A stretch of DNA of 64,000 nucleotides from Methanocella_A sp963769045 (GTDB taxonomy: Archaea > Halobacteriota > Methanocellia > Methanocellales > Methanocellaceae). The stretch covers positions 309,548 to 373,547 of the forward strand of contig CAVYKK010000009.1 of assembly GCA_963769045.1 (NCBI GenBank). Direction: 5' to 3'. Below are positions 34,434 through 43,436 of the stretch, piece by piece (position 1 is the first letter of the stretch; the number at the start of each line of letters is the position of its first letter). The position numbers were made by a program, and so were the translations under genes. Under the pieces are notes generated by a model. The model made no database searches. It saw nothing but the letters and a program-made list of their open reading frames with translations, and was not told the origin of the DNA.

Positions 34434-34786
34434 ATGGTGCGGGGATATATTGCGGCCTGGACTGCGGAATACCACCAGTCTATGAAGAGAAAGATGGATC
34501 TTAAACTGCTGATGTCGTACGAAGGTCAAGTGGCTGGCCGGTATTTTGAGTGCTTGACCCGTGTGTTCAATGCGGTAGCACCACAATTTAACTTCAAGGG
34601 CAGGGGCGACAAGTCTAACTCTAAGAATATAAATGCGAGCGACGAGATAAACGCCATGAACAGCGGAAGGAGCTGGGCATTAGCAAGACGACCCTCTGGT
34701 ACATGCAGAAGAACCTCCGGGAAGGTAAACGGGTTAAGATTTATAATAAAACAATGGCTAAAATGAACAGTGATAATAGGGATTGA
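34434..34786 (+). pseudogene. cas1: cas1 relic (CRISPR adaptation endonuclease fragment)
   Basis: Two pieces of a Cas1 C-terminal domain with the middle missing. The first reads LLMSYEGQVAGRYFECLTRV, then APQFNFKGRGDKSNSKNINA, matching the 'E-G---R-Y' and 'N--D-INA' segments of archaeal Cas1. In another frame from 34664 comes RKELGISKTTLWYMQKNLRE and GKRVKIYNKTMAKMN, the typical Cas1 end. The N-terminal domain and about 100 central residues, including catalytic ones, are gone. No cas2, other cas gene or repeat array is visible in the window. Confidence 0.65.
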
Positions 34787-34791
34787 GAACT

Positions 34792-35091
34792 GTGGGCGCG
34801 CATTATCAATTTACCTGTGAATCGTGCGGCTACAATACGCTATGTAGTGGCGGCCCTGACATGGGGTTCTTTTGTGCGACCGCAACGATATTCTGTGAGA
34901 AATGCCAGGAGCTTTACGATATCACCATATCCGAAGAGCCTTGGGCGCTCCAACCGGGATGGACACCGAAAGAGGTACACTGTCCTAAATCGAAAAAACA
35001 TATCTGCAAGCTTTGGAAACATCCCGGCCCGTGTCCAAAATGTGGCCACACATTAAAAAGAGATAAAGACCCAACCATTATGTGGGACTAA
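34792..35091 (+). CDS. Zinc-ribbon-like protein
   Basis: 99 residues, several Cys pairs that suit zinc binding: FTCESCGYNTLCSGGPD, FCEKCQELYDI and GPCPKCGHTLKRD. Start GTG 34792 is suggested because the Cys-rich core begins soon after; a TTG at 34783 is also in frame. It lies immediately after the cas1 relic. No family name is certain, and a nucleic-acid-binding role would be a guess. Confidence 0.5.
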   Translation: MGAHYQFTCESCGYNTLCSGGPDMGFFCATATIFCEKCQELYDITISEEPWALQPGWTPKEVHCPKSKKHICKLWKHPGPCPKCGHTLKRDKDPTIMWD

Positions 35092-35106
35092 ACATTTACT
35101 GGAAAG

Positions 35107-35262
35107 TTAATTACCACTCTCTATCTTTTTCAATCGCATCTCCATCTCTATCAGGATGTTCATGAGCATGGACTCCATATGGTCAGGGTGATTGACCAGG
35201 GGCTCCTCACGCTTCCCGGCCACCTCGAAGACCAGCCAGTCGAAGACCTCGCGGCGCTTTCT
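35107..35262 (-). pseudogene. Truncated unknown gene fragment
   Basis: An open frame of 51 residues from just after a TAG at 35265 to the stop at 35107, with no ATG, GTG or TTG at its front. It reads REVFDWLVFEVAGKREEPLV then a helical MESMLMNILIEMEMRLKKIE. It looks like the C-terminal end of a lost gene. Family unknown. Confidence 0.35.
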
Positions 35263-35329
35263 CTATTGGCCGCGAACATATTTATATAAAGACTTTTAGA
35301 ACTAAATCAGTTTCATTACCGCGATCATC

Positions 35330-37897
35330 ATGGGCCCGCGTATGGTGGAAGAGAAGAAGGATACCGATAAAGACCGAGCGGAGCTTATCGCTGAGCTGAA
35401 TGCCCTGCGCGATTTTAATTCTCGTTTGAAGGACGTGGTGAAACGTTACGAAAAGGTTTCAGGCAAGAAAGAATTATACCGCAGCCTGTACGATCTCGAA
35501 GCCGGGAAGGAGAGCTTAGAGTCGCTGCATGATGAGTTAATGGAGAAGCAGAGGGAAGTTGAACTCCAGGGCGAGGAACTGGCGACTCAGAACGAGGAGC
35601 TGAGGGTGCAGCTGGAGGAGATCAACGCCCGTGATAATGAAGCTGCCAGTATGAACGCCGCGTTGCGGGAGAGTGAGGAGCGATATCGCTCGTTGTTTGA
35701 ACACATGCTGAACGGTTTCGCGTACTGCAAGATGCTTTACGACAACCATGGTAATCCGGAAGATTATATCTATCTCGTTGTCAATACCGCTTTCGGAAGG
35801 TTGACTGGCCTGGAAAACGTAGTTGGTAAAAGGGCTACCGAGGCGATCCCGGAGACCATAGAGTCCCATCCAGAGTTGTTAGAGATTTATGGCCGGGTAG
35901 CTGCGACCGGTAAGCCAGAGCATTTCGAGAACGATTTCAAGCACCTGGGGGCATGGTTGTCTATTTCTGTCTACAGTACCGGGCAGGGATACTTCACTGC
36001 TGTTTTCGATAACATCACCGAGCGCAAGCAGGCTGAGGAAGCGTTGTGTGAGAGTGAGGAGCGGTTCCGGGCATTGGCGGATAATATTCCCAACCTGGCG
36101 TGGATGGCCAATGCGGATGGCTGGATTTTCTGGTATAACAAGCAGTGGTACGATTATACGGGCACTACGCTGGAAGAGATGCAGGGGTGGGGCTGGCAGA
36201 AGGTGCACCATCCCGATCATGTTAAGGCGGTAATGGAAGAGTGGAGTTCGCGTATCAAGGCGGGTCAGCCTTATGACAACGTATTCCCGCTGCGTGGCAA
36301 GGATGGGAACTACCGCTGGTTCCTCACCAGGGTCACGCCTATCCGGGATGCACAGGGTAACATCCAGCGCTGGTTCGGCACTAATACCGATATTACCGAG
36401 CGCAAGCGGGCCGAGGAGGCGCTGCGGGAGAGCGAGGAGAAGCATCGGGAGTTGGTGGAGAACGCGAACAGTATTATCCTGAGGGCGGACCGGGATGGAA
36501 CTATCACCTTTTTCAACGAGTTCGCCCAGCGGTTTTTCGACTATTCCGAGACGGAGATCATCGGCAGGAACGCGATCGGGACGATCATACCGGCGAGCGA
36601 CTCTGCCGGGAGGGATCTCGCGACGATGTTGGATGACCTGCTGCGGCACCCGGAGGAGTATCGGACCAACACCCATCAGAACATGCGTAAGAATGGCGAG
36701 CTTGTGTGGGTCGCTTGGACCAATAAGGCGATCTATGACGATGCGGGGAACCTGGCCGGATTGTTCAGTGTTGGCAACGATATTACCCAGCTCAAGCGGG
36801 CCGAGGAGGCGCTGCGGGAGACGCGGGATTACCTGGAGAGCCTTATCAACTATGCGAACGCGCCGATCATCGTCTGGGACCCCGGGTTTACTATCACTCA
36901 GTTTAATCATGCCTTCGAGTGGCTCTCTGGTTATGAGGTCGGCGAGGTTGTCGGGAAGAACCTGAAGATGCTCTTCCCGCCCGGCAGCATCGATGAATCG
37001 CTGGAGAAGATCAGGAGCACGCTGGATGGAGAGCGCTGGGAATCAGTTGAGATACCCATCCTCTGCAAAGATGGTAGCACCCGCATTGCTCTCTGGAACT
37101 CGGCGAACATTTACGGTGAACATGACAAGCTACTGGCAACCATTGCCCAAGGCCAGGACATTACCGAACGCAAGCAGGCAGAGAAAGAGTTGAAGGAGAC
37201 CAAGGCACAGGTAGAACTGTTCCTTGATCTGATGGGCCATGATATCAATAACATGAACATGGTCGCCATGGGCTTCCTCGAGTTAGCCAGGGAGACCATT
37301 GACGGTGATGGTAAGCTTGACTCGGCTAATGTTGATCTGCTGGACAGTGCGTTCGCTTCAATCAACAGCAGCTCTATCCTAATCAGTAACGTCAGGAAGC
37401 TGCAACGAGGCAGGATGGGCGAATGCAAGCCGGAGGTGTACAACCTCGGTGCACTAGTCGGGGAGGTGTGCGAGCAGTTCAAGTCCGTCCCGGATAAGCA
37501 AGTTAACATCTCTTTTGGCAAGGCCAATGGTGTTCGGGTGCAGGCCAACGAGCTGCTCCGGGATGTGTTCGCCAACCTGGTCGGGAACGCCATAAAACAC
37601 TCAAAAGGGCTCGCCTCCATCAACATCAGTATGAACTCGGAGATAAAGGATGGCCGGCGGTACTGTACAGTTAGCATCGAAGACAATGGCCCGGGCATAC
37701 CAGACCTGATGAAGAGTGTGATCTTCGACCGGTTCCGCCGGGGTGACACGAAGGCACAGGGCAGCGGCCTCGGGCTTTACCTGGTCAAATCTCTCGTCGA
37801 GAGCTACGGTGGCCGTGCCTGGGTCGAAGACCGGGTGAAGGGCGACTATACGAAGGGCGCCAAGTTCGTGGTCATGCTGCCAGCCGTAGACCAATAA
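35330..37897 (+). CDS. Multi-PAS sensor histidine kinase (soluble)
   Basis: 855 residues. An N-terminal coiled coil (about 10-105) is followed by four PAS domains at roughly 120-225, 235-360, 365-490 and 495-615, each closed by a PAC-like DITERK sequence and linked by nearly identical AEEALRESEE helices. The kinase core has the H box LDLMGHDINNMNMVAMGFLE, N box ANLVGNAIKHSKG, G1 IEDNGPGIPD and G2 GSGLGLYLVKSLVESYGG. No membrane span, so it senses a cytosolic or diffusible signal. A TATA-like CATATTTATATAAAGA lies at 35277-35292. ATG 35342 is an alternative start. Confidence 0.92.
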   Translation: MGPRMVEEKKDTDKDRAELIAELNALRDFNSRLKDVVKRYEKVSGKKELYRSLYDLEAGKESLESLHDELMEKQREVELQGEELATQNEELRVQLEEINARDNEAASMNAALRESEERYRSLFEHMLNGFAYCKMLYDNHGNPEDYIYLVVNTAFGRLTGLENVVGKRATEAIPETIESHPELLEIYGRVAATGKPEHFENDFKHLGAWLSISVYSTGQGYFTAVFDNITERKQAEEALCESEERFRALADNIPNLAWMANADGWIFWYNKQWYDYTGTTLEEMQGWGWQKVHHPDHVKAVMEEWSSRIKAGQPYDNVFPLRGKDGNYRWFLTRVTPIRDAQGNIQRWFGTNTDITERKRAEEALRESEEKHRELVENANSIILRADRDGTITFFNEFAQRFFDYSETEIIGRNAIGTIIPASDSAGRDLATMLDDLLRHPEEYRTNTHQNMRKNGELVWVAWTNKAIYDDAGNLAGLFSVGNDITQLKRAEEALRETRDYLESLINYANAPIIVWDPGFTITQFNHAFEWLSGYEVGEVVGKNLKMLFPPGSIDESLEKIRSTLDGERWESVEIPILCKDGSTRIALWNSANIYGEHDKLLATIAQGQDITERKQAEKELKETKAQVELFLDLMGHDINNMNMVAMGFLELARETIDGDGKLDSANVDLLDSAFASINSSSILISNVRKLQRGRMGECKPEVYNLGALVGEVCEQFKSVPDKQVNISFGKANGVRVQANELLRDVFANLVGNAIKHSKGLASINISMNSEIKDGRRYCTVSIEDNGPGIPDLMKSVIFDRFRRGDTKAQGSGLGLYLVKSLVESYGGRAWVEDRVKGDYTKGAKFVVMLPAVDQ

Positions 37898-38041
37898 TTT
37901 CCATGCAGAGAAACATTATATTGCTGTATTATCTGCAAATCGCGACAATGCTACTGATAAACGCCCAGTCGTATGCGTTGGCTGAAAATGTGTACAGCTG
38001 ATGACTTTTATAAAATGTTTTAACTTTTTATGGTGGTAGCG

Positions 38042-38596
38042 ATGAGCCCTCGACCGATAGCCAAGGCCAAAAAGGAGAAAGACCTCTGCAATGATGATGT
38101 CTTAAGGCTATCCCTGCTGGCTTTGGATGTATCCTCGGATTCGTGTATCCGGGCAGACCGGAAGGGGCGTATTGTATACGTAAATGAAACTGCTTGTCAC
38201 GCTCCTGGCTACACAAAAAATGAGCTTTTATCCATGAAAGTCCAGGACATCAATCCCGGCAACGATGAGAACCGGTATTCGCAGGGATGGGACGATGTTA
38301 AACGATTGGGCTATATAAAATTCGAGACATTACATGTGAGAAAGGATGGTAGCAGGTTCACTGTGGCGATGACAGTCAATTTCCTCAAGCTGGGAGAACG
38401 GGAGTACGTTGCCGCCTTCATTGGGGCTATTACCGAGCGTAAGCGGGCCGAGGAGGCGTTGCGGGAGAGCGAGGAGAGTTACCGCAGCCTTGCCGAGAGC
38501 ACTGGTGACCGGGTATGGGAAACAGACAAGAACTTTATTACATTGGGAGTGCAGAGGGTCACGAATACCCTGGCCTTCAGGCCAGGGATGAAGTGA
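38042..38596 (+). pseudogene. PAS sensor kinase, truncated after the first PAS domain
   Basis: 184 residues: one PAS domain with its PAC tail (FIGAITERKRAEEALRESEE), the start of a second (YRSLAESTGDRVWETD), then an abrupt end without any kinase domain. The linker matches the multi-PAS kinase just upstream nearly word for word, so it is a duplicate or a sister gene. An IS200/IS605 relic begins about 75 bp after its stop, and insertion or deletion there probably cut it. Confidence 0.65.
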
Positions 38597-38670
38597 ACCC
38601 TCGCCGGCTTTCTTCGCTTTTCTTGAAACGGTTCTGCGTGTGCCTTTTAAAAGAGTAATGCGTATCATGG

Positions 38671-39050
38671 CTGACCGTTGGTCTTTGGGTAAAAGGTTGC
38701 CAACGGTCAGAATGATACAAGTTGGAATTGAATAGTTTTTGCCATGGCTATGGACAAATAACTTACCATCTAGTGTTTGTCCCCAAGTACAGACGTAAAA
38801 TTTTCTACGGTAGCATTAAAAGTGATTGCAAGTCGGTGATCCGGGGATATTTGTGATCGATGTGGTTACAAGGTGATCAGTTTGCATGTGGCCGCTGATC
38901 ATGTGCACTTGTTTGTCGAGTTCCATCCCACGGTACCGCTCAGTAGTGTTGTGAAGCAGCTTAAGGGCGAGAGTGCTGTCAGGCTCACAGATAATCATTA
39001 TCCATATCAGTTAATGATTACACCAAAACAGGTTCTTGCATAGCCTGTTT
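38671..39050 (+). mobile_element. IS200/IS605-type element relic
   Basis: Bounded by two hairpins: CTGACCGTTGG (38671-38681) with CCAACGGTCAG (38700-38710) on the left, and AAACAGG (39026-39032) with CCTGTTT (39044-39050) on the right. Subterminal hairpins instead of terminal inverted repeats are typical of IS200/IS605. It contains a broken tnpA. At 380 bp it is about half the usual length. Confidence 0.65.
38728..39043 (+). pseudogene. tnpA: IS200-type transposase TnpA relic
   Basis: The N-terminal part reads YGQITYHLVFVPKYRRKIF, the usual Y1 (HUH) transposase start. After a stop at about 38857 a shifted frame continues as CDRCGYKVISLHVAADHVHL with the HUH-like HVH metal motif, then VEFHPTVPLSSVVKQLKGES. 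The C-terminal part with the catalytic Tyr is missing. It cannot be active. Confidence 0.75.
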
Positions 39051-39181
39051 AACCCGGGGTGGGGCCGCACCTACTTTGATTTTTTTCCTTAATAGTCGCT
39101 TGTTTTATAATAATATGTTTAGTTACATATATATTTATATTATATAATTGCTTATTTAGCCTTTAGGAGGTTTGACATAAT

Positions 39182-40798
39182 ATGAAGATTAATAAAGCAG
39201 CAACCGCTCTTATTATTCTACTTGTTTTGCTCGCTCTCATCACGCCTTCAGTGAGCGCGATGTCGAGTACGAGCACGCAAACAGGCGTATCGGATAAGCA
39301 CGCGGTAAACGGATTCAAATTCAACGATATAAACGGCAACGGCATACGAGATCCGGGAGAGCCGGGGATACCAAACGTCGTCGTGGAACTGTTCAATTCG
39401 ACCAACATATTGGTAGCCCAGACCACCACGGACCAGACCGGCTTCTACGAGTTCAGGCACCTCGGCGTGGGCAGCTATACGGTACAGGAAATAGTCCCAA
39501 CAGGATATCTTAACACCACCCCCACAAGCCTGGCGGTAGCTATAGCACCTAAAACCAGCATAGTCAACGTGAACTTCGGTAACGCCCAGCCCGCCACCAT
39601 AGAGGGCTTGAAATACCATGACCTGAACAAGAACGGATTATATGATCCTGGGGAACCGGGTCTGCCTGGATGGGCCATCGACCTGGCCAACACAAGCGGC
39701 CCAGTCGGCACCACGGTAACAGGAGCTAGCGGCGCATTCCAGTTCAACAACCTCAGACCAGGCCAATACACGATAAGCGAAGTATTACAGTCAGGATTCA
39801 CGAATACAAGCCCCCTATCAATGATGGTGACCGTGACCTCGGGACAGGTACTCAACGTGACCACCAGCTTCGGATTGTTTGGTAACATACCAGCCGTGAA
39901 ATTTGCCTACGTAGCCAATGCAGGTAGTAATTCTGTATCAGTTATTGATACGTCTACGAACACGGTAGTAGGCTCCCCAATACCCGTCGGGGGTGCTCCG
40001 GTTGACGTGGCGATTACTCCGGATGGCACCAGAGTATACGTAACCAATCAAGCTAGTGCTTCTGTGTCGGTTATTGATACGTCTACGAACACGGTAGTAG
40101 GCTCCCCAATACCCGTCGGGGGTGCTCCGTTTGGCGTGGCGATTACTCCGGATGGCACCAGAGCATACGTAACCAATATAGGAAGTAATTCTGTGTCGGT
40201 TATTGATACGTCTACCAACACGGTAGTAGGCTCTCAAATCCCCGTCGGGAATATTCCAATTGACGTGGCGATTACTCCGGATGGCACCAGAGCATACGTA
40301 ACCAATGCAGGTAGTAATTCTGTGTCGGTTATTGATACGTCTACGAACACGGTAGTAGGCTCCCCAATACCAGACAGGATTTTTCCGCGTGGCGTGGCGA
40401 TTACTCCGGATGGCACCCGAGTATACGTAACCAATCAAGCTAGTGCTTCTGTATCAGTTATTGATACGTCTACCAACACGGTAGTAGGCACCCCAATACC
40501 CGTCGGGAATAATCCGGATGGCGTCGCGATTACTCCGGATGGCACCAGAGCATACGTAACCAATGCAGGTAGTAATTCTGTATCAGTTATTGATACGTCA
40601 ACCAACACGGTAGTAGGCACCCCAATACCCGTCGGGAGTATTCCGTATGGCGTGGCGATTACTCCGGATGGCACCAGAGTATACGTAACCAATCAAGGTA
40701 GTAAGTCTGTATCAGTTATTGATACGTCTACGAACACGGTAGTAGGCACCCCAATACCCGTCGGGAATGCTCCGTTTGGCATGGCGATTACCCCCTAA
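39182..40798 (+). CDS. Surface protein: two SdrD B-like domains and seven YVTN propeller repeats
   Basis: 538 residues. AGGAGG precedes the ATG; a signal peptide (AATALIILLVLLALITPSVS) is followed by two SdrD B-like beta-sandwich domains (KFNDINGNGIRDPGEPGIPN; KYHDLNKNGLYDPGEPGLPG), both with Ca-binding DxNxNGxxD-like loops. From about residue 240 come seven copies of a 42-residue unit with VSVIDTSTNTVVG and AITPDGTRVYVTN, enough for one seven-bladed propeller. The copies are nearly identical in DNA (126-bp tandem repeat, 39900-40797). It ends right after the last strand with no anchor, so it may be secreted. Confidence 0.88.
   Translation: MKINKAATALIILLVLLALITPSVSAMSSTSTQTGVSDKHAVNGFKFNDINGNGIRDPGEPGIPNVVVELFNSTNILVAQTTTDQTGFYEFRHLGVGSYTVQEIVPTGYLNTTPTSLAVAIAPKTSIVNVNFGNAQPATIEGLKYHDLNKNGLYDPGEPGLPGWAIDLANTSGPVGTTVTGASGAFQFNNLRPGQYTISEVLQSGFTNTSPLSMMVTVTSGQVLNVTTSFGLFGNIPAVKFAYVANAGSNSVSVIDTSTNTVVGSPIPVGGAPVDVAITPDGTRVYVTNQASASVSVIDTSTNTVVGSPIPVGGAPFGVAITPDGTRAYVTNIGSNSVSVIDTSTNTVVGSQIPVGNIPIDVAITPDGTRAYVTNAGSNSVSVIDTSTNTVVGSPIPDRIFPRGVAITPDGTRVYVTNQASASVSVIDTSTNTVVGTPIPVGNNPDGVAITPDGTRAYVTNAGSNSVSVIDTSTNTVVGTPIPVGSIPYGVAITPDGTRVYVTNQGSKSVSVIDTSTNTVVGTPIPVGNAPFGMAITP
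39900..40797 (+). repeat. Seven 126-bp tandem repeats inside the propeller gene
   Basis: Each unit contains TCTGTRTCRGTTATTGATAC and a PDGTR-coding segment with few silent changes. High DNA identity indicates recent duplication or gene conversion and makes unit number likely to vary between strains. The downstream stretch 40799-41134 shows no gene or structure I can name. Confidence 0.85.
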
Positions 40799-41134
40799 CC
40801 CATAGCTAAAATAAAAAGCAATGATATGAATGATGTGTGGGCCTTTGAATGGGCTCACATTCCTTTTTATTACTTAATTGATATTAAACGAGTGGCGCCT
40901 TTTTTTAAATATGTATTACACACTACGTCTTGCAGAGCCGCCTCCTGGCAGGACGCCGCCAATAAAATCGCTGAAACTTAGTTGCAAAAATCTGATGAAT
41001 AACGCAAAAACCGATACCTGGTATATATCCCCAAACTTGCGATGGGCGAGACTGAATTTGAACGGAGATTGTTTTCATAATGTTAGAATTATTTGCAAAA
41101 ATTAGGGGTCTATCTATTACCACTTTTAGCATGG

Positions 41135-41219
41135 TGCGGGGGACGTGATTCGAACACGTGAACTCCTTCGAGACTAGCCCCTCAAGCTAGCGCCTTTGAC
41201 CTGTCTGGGCAACCCCCGC
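41135..41219 (-). tRNA. tRNA-Leu(GAG)
   Basis: An 85-nt class II tRNA with long variable arm. Acceptor GCGGGGG/CCCCCGC, anticodon stem CTAGC/GCTAG with loop TTGAGGG (anticodon GAG), T arm CACGT-GTTCGAA-TCACGTC region, discriminator A. No intron, CCA not encoded. Confidence 0.93.
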
Positions 41220-41349
41220 AAAGAGGCTGTAAAAACGCAAAATCGCCCATGGCGGTTTTGCAGAACGTACAAAGGCACTGTTGAAATATAAAACTTTCCC
41301 TTCCCGCCTGCCCGACGTTGAACAGAGATTGCCGGTGCAGCGGCCGTAA

Positions 41350-41579
41350 TCAGAACCGCAGCCCGAAGTAGACGTTGTGATGATAGCAGTACACGTCGTA
41401 CAGCGTGCCGCCGATGTTGTGCTCGTCGTGCAGCAGGATGCCGGATAAAACCGAACTGGCCGCCTGGCGGCCGTTCTCGAACGAGTCGGCACTGACAGTC
41501 CCGTTCATGATCAGCGAAAGGCTAGAAGCACGCAGATCGTGGCTACAACATAGAAAAGGCTCATTTTTCCTTCGGTCAT
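41350..41579 (-). pseudogene. Small membrane protein, frameshifted
   Basis: Starts MTEGKMSLFYVVATICVLLA at 41579, then needs a shift near 41515 to continue LIMNGTVSADSFENGRQAAS and LLHDEHNIGGTLYDVYCYHH, ending at 41350. Joined length is about 75 residues with one N-terminal membrane helix. Family unknown. It is the only coding trace between tRNA-Leu and the padR operon. Confidence 0.45.
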
Positions 41580-41864
41580 TCGTCTCTCAATCCCCTGTAT
41601 CTGGTACAGAATTGAGATTTACCTGTTCTATTAAATCCTTTTTGGATATTTCGCTTGAATAGCACCTTATCTGGCCATTAACCGCGAAATATCGTGATAT
41701 TTCATAAATGCTCAGAAAAAAGCGTTGAAAATTACCAATAAGTCGAAAATATGCACTTAACAATCGATTGCTCTATGCTGGCAACGAGCAATAAGATATC
41801 AATTTTTTATTATCCATATTAAAGCTCTGAAAATTGGCCTTGTTCGGGCAAGCGTCGAACGATA

Positions 41865-42306
41865 TTCTCGCAGAGAGCGCGGAGACGGCGCAGAGAACTC
41901 TGTTAATGATAAATTGCTGTTTTCATGTGAAGGGGCGACGAAAATCCATACCCCCCGGGCTGCAGGAGTCAGGAGCCTAAGGAGTGTATGGAGGCGAGGG
42001 TGCCTGAGCCGACGGAGTCGGAAGGAGCTGAGGGAGACCGACTTTTAAGAAGGGAGCTTAAGGAGTCAAGGAGTTTAAGGAGGACGAATTTAAAAAATGC
42101 TCCCTGGACTCCTTAGCTCCTTATGCTCCGTTCTTATCGTTCGTCTCCATAGACTCCTTATTCCTCCATCGACTCAGGCACCTTCGCCTCCATAACCTCC
42201 TTGACCTCCAAATTTTCATGGGACACAGAGGCATTCAAAAAATAACCTTTCTATTTGTTAATAAATCTCCGCGTACTCTGCGCCGTCTCCACGCTATCTG
42301 CGAGAA
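41865..42306. repeat. Nested inverted repeats: outer GCAGAGA arms around an inner GGAGT palindrome
   Basis: Outer arms of 31 nt (41865-41895 and 42276-42306) match at all but two positions and contain GGAGACGGCGCAGAG. Within lie purine-rich DNA (about 41963-42085, words such as AAGGAGTC) and its pyrimidine-rich partner (about 42097-42210). The best pairing is TATGGAGGCGAGGGTGCCTG near 41988 with the CAGGCACCTTCGCCTCCATA near 42175. No coding frame of note. Strong strand asymmetry of purines is directly visible. Confidence 0.8.
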
Positions 42307-42350
42307 ACCAGTGCTACGCTTGCCGACACTATAAAAGATTTCCGGGGTTA

Positions 42351-42433
42351 CCAGGTGCCGCGAGGATCGCCATGGACCTAATTCAACAATATCCTGGCCC
42401 TGATTCCGTCTTGGCGATCCTGGCGGTACCTGG
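42351..42433. repeat. Word-repeat inverted repeat, AGGATCGCCA type
   Basis: CCAGGTGCCGCGAGGATCGC (from 42351) pairs with GCGATCCTGGCGGTACCTGG (to 42433) with two mismatches. It lies right beside the nested block and about 85 bp from the padR stop. Words GGCGATC and CCTGG recur within and just after it (42434-42440). Confidence 0.7.
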
Positions 42434-42517
42434 CGATCTTGGCGCGCTTTACCGCTGCGCATAGCTCTGAAAGAGTTGGAATCTCATGCCAAAATGCGAA
42501 TAATTACCAGTAATCGT

Positions 42518-43084
42518 CTACCGGGCCCCATCGCTTTCCTCCCGCTTCAGCGCCTCCAGTACCGAGACAACGTCCTTGCACCACGCGACCTCTTCCTTGA
42601 AATAGGAGAGACCGAGCTTCGTGATCATCGACAGGTAGAGCGCATTGGGCCCGTAGACGGCCTCGTCGCCCGCCTCTGCGAGGTACTGGCCCATCAGGGC
42701 GAGCTCGCCCTCGCGTTTCTTCCGGTAGGCATCGAGCTTCCGGATCATCTCATCCGTCGAGATCAGGCTGCCGAAGCACATTTTCAGCAGGACGTCGTAC
42801 TCGCCGGTGTCCGGGCTCCTGATCCATGCCGTGACCGTCGCCAGCCCTTTTTCGGTGAGCTGATACGTCTTGCTCTCGGGCCTTTTGCCAGCAGGACCGA
42901 CCATGACCGTCGCGAGCCCATCCTTTTCGAGCCGGTTGAGTGTCGGGTATATCTGGCCGTAGCTCATGTCCATGACCAGGTACTTGAGGCACTCGTCGGC
43001 CCACTTTTTGATATCGTAGCCGGTCATGGGGCTGCCGCTGAGGAGCCCCATGATCATGTATTTCGCATAGTTCGTTTTAGGCAT
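42518..43084 (-). CDS. PadR-family transcriptional regulator
   Basis: 188 residues. The N-terminal winged helix is typical: AKYMIMGLLSGSPMTGYDIK, MDMSYGQIYPTLNRLEKDGL, then KTYQLTEKGLATVTAWI. The C-terminal helical domain (about 90-180) is the Vir_act_alpha_C type. PadR proteins usually repress transporter genes and let go when they bind a drug or phenolic acid. It is the last gene of the export operon starting at 45557. A palindrome in that promoter (45582-45600) is its likely operator. Confidence 0.9.
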   Translation of the reverse strand: MPKTNYAKYMIMGLLSGSPMTGYDIKKWADECLKYLVMDMSYGQIYPTLNRLEKDGLATVMVGPAGKRPESKTYQLTEKGLATVTAWIRSPDTGEYDVLLKMCFGSLISTDEMIRKLDAYRKKREGELALMGQYLAEAGDEAVYGPNALYLSMITKLGLSYFKEEVAWCKDVVSVLEALKREESDGAR

Positions 43085-43093
43085 GTTAGCTCC

Positions 43094-43432
43094 TTAATGG
43101 GCGCCCCCGCCGAGGTTCAGCCCTACGACGCCGGCGATGATGAGCGATATTGAAGCGAGCTTTATCGCCGTCGCAGGCTCCTTGAAATATAGAATACCAA
43201 TACACGCGATCAGCGCCGTGCCTACCCCGGACCAGATGGCATAGGCCACGCTGACGTCGATCTTCTTCAGCGTCAGCGTGAGCATGGACAGGCTGAGCAG
43301 GTAAAAGACAATGACACCGGCGGTGGGCAGCAGCTTTGAGAAACCGTCGGACAATTTCATACAGGTGGTGCCTGCCACCTCGAAGAGAATAGCCCCGAGG
43401 AGGAATGCCCAGTAAAGTAATTCAATGCCCAT
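43094..43432 (-). CDS. Small multidrug resistance (SMR) transporter
   Basis: 112 residues with four membrane helices. The first helix carries the essential Glu in LGAILFEVAGTTCMK, and the YAIWSGVGTALIACIGILYF motif is the SMR signature. It exchanges protons for cationic drugs or guanidinium-type compounds as a dimer. It starts within 5 nt of the permease end and is followed by padR, so the three are co-transcribed. Confidence 0.92.
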   Translation of the reverse strand: MGIELLYWAFLLGAILFEVAGTTCMKLSDGFSKLLPTAGVIVFYLLSLSMLTLTLKKIDVSVAYAIWSGVGTALIACIGILYFKEPATAIKLASISLIIAGVVGLNLGGGAH

Positions 43433-43436
43433 TATA

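Noticed and set aside
41221..41280. Inverted repeat GCAAAATCGCC / GGCGGTTTTGC after tRNA-Leu considered as a mobile-element end
   Set aside because: It stands alone, just outside the 5' end of tRNA-Leu; no partner end or transposase was found.
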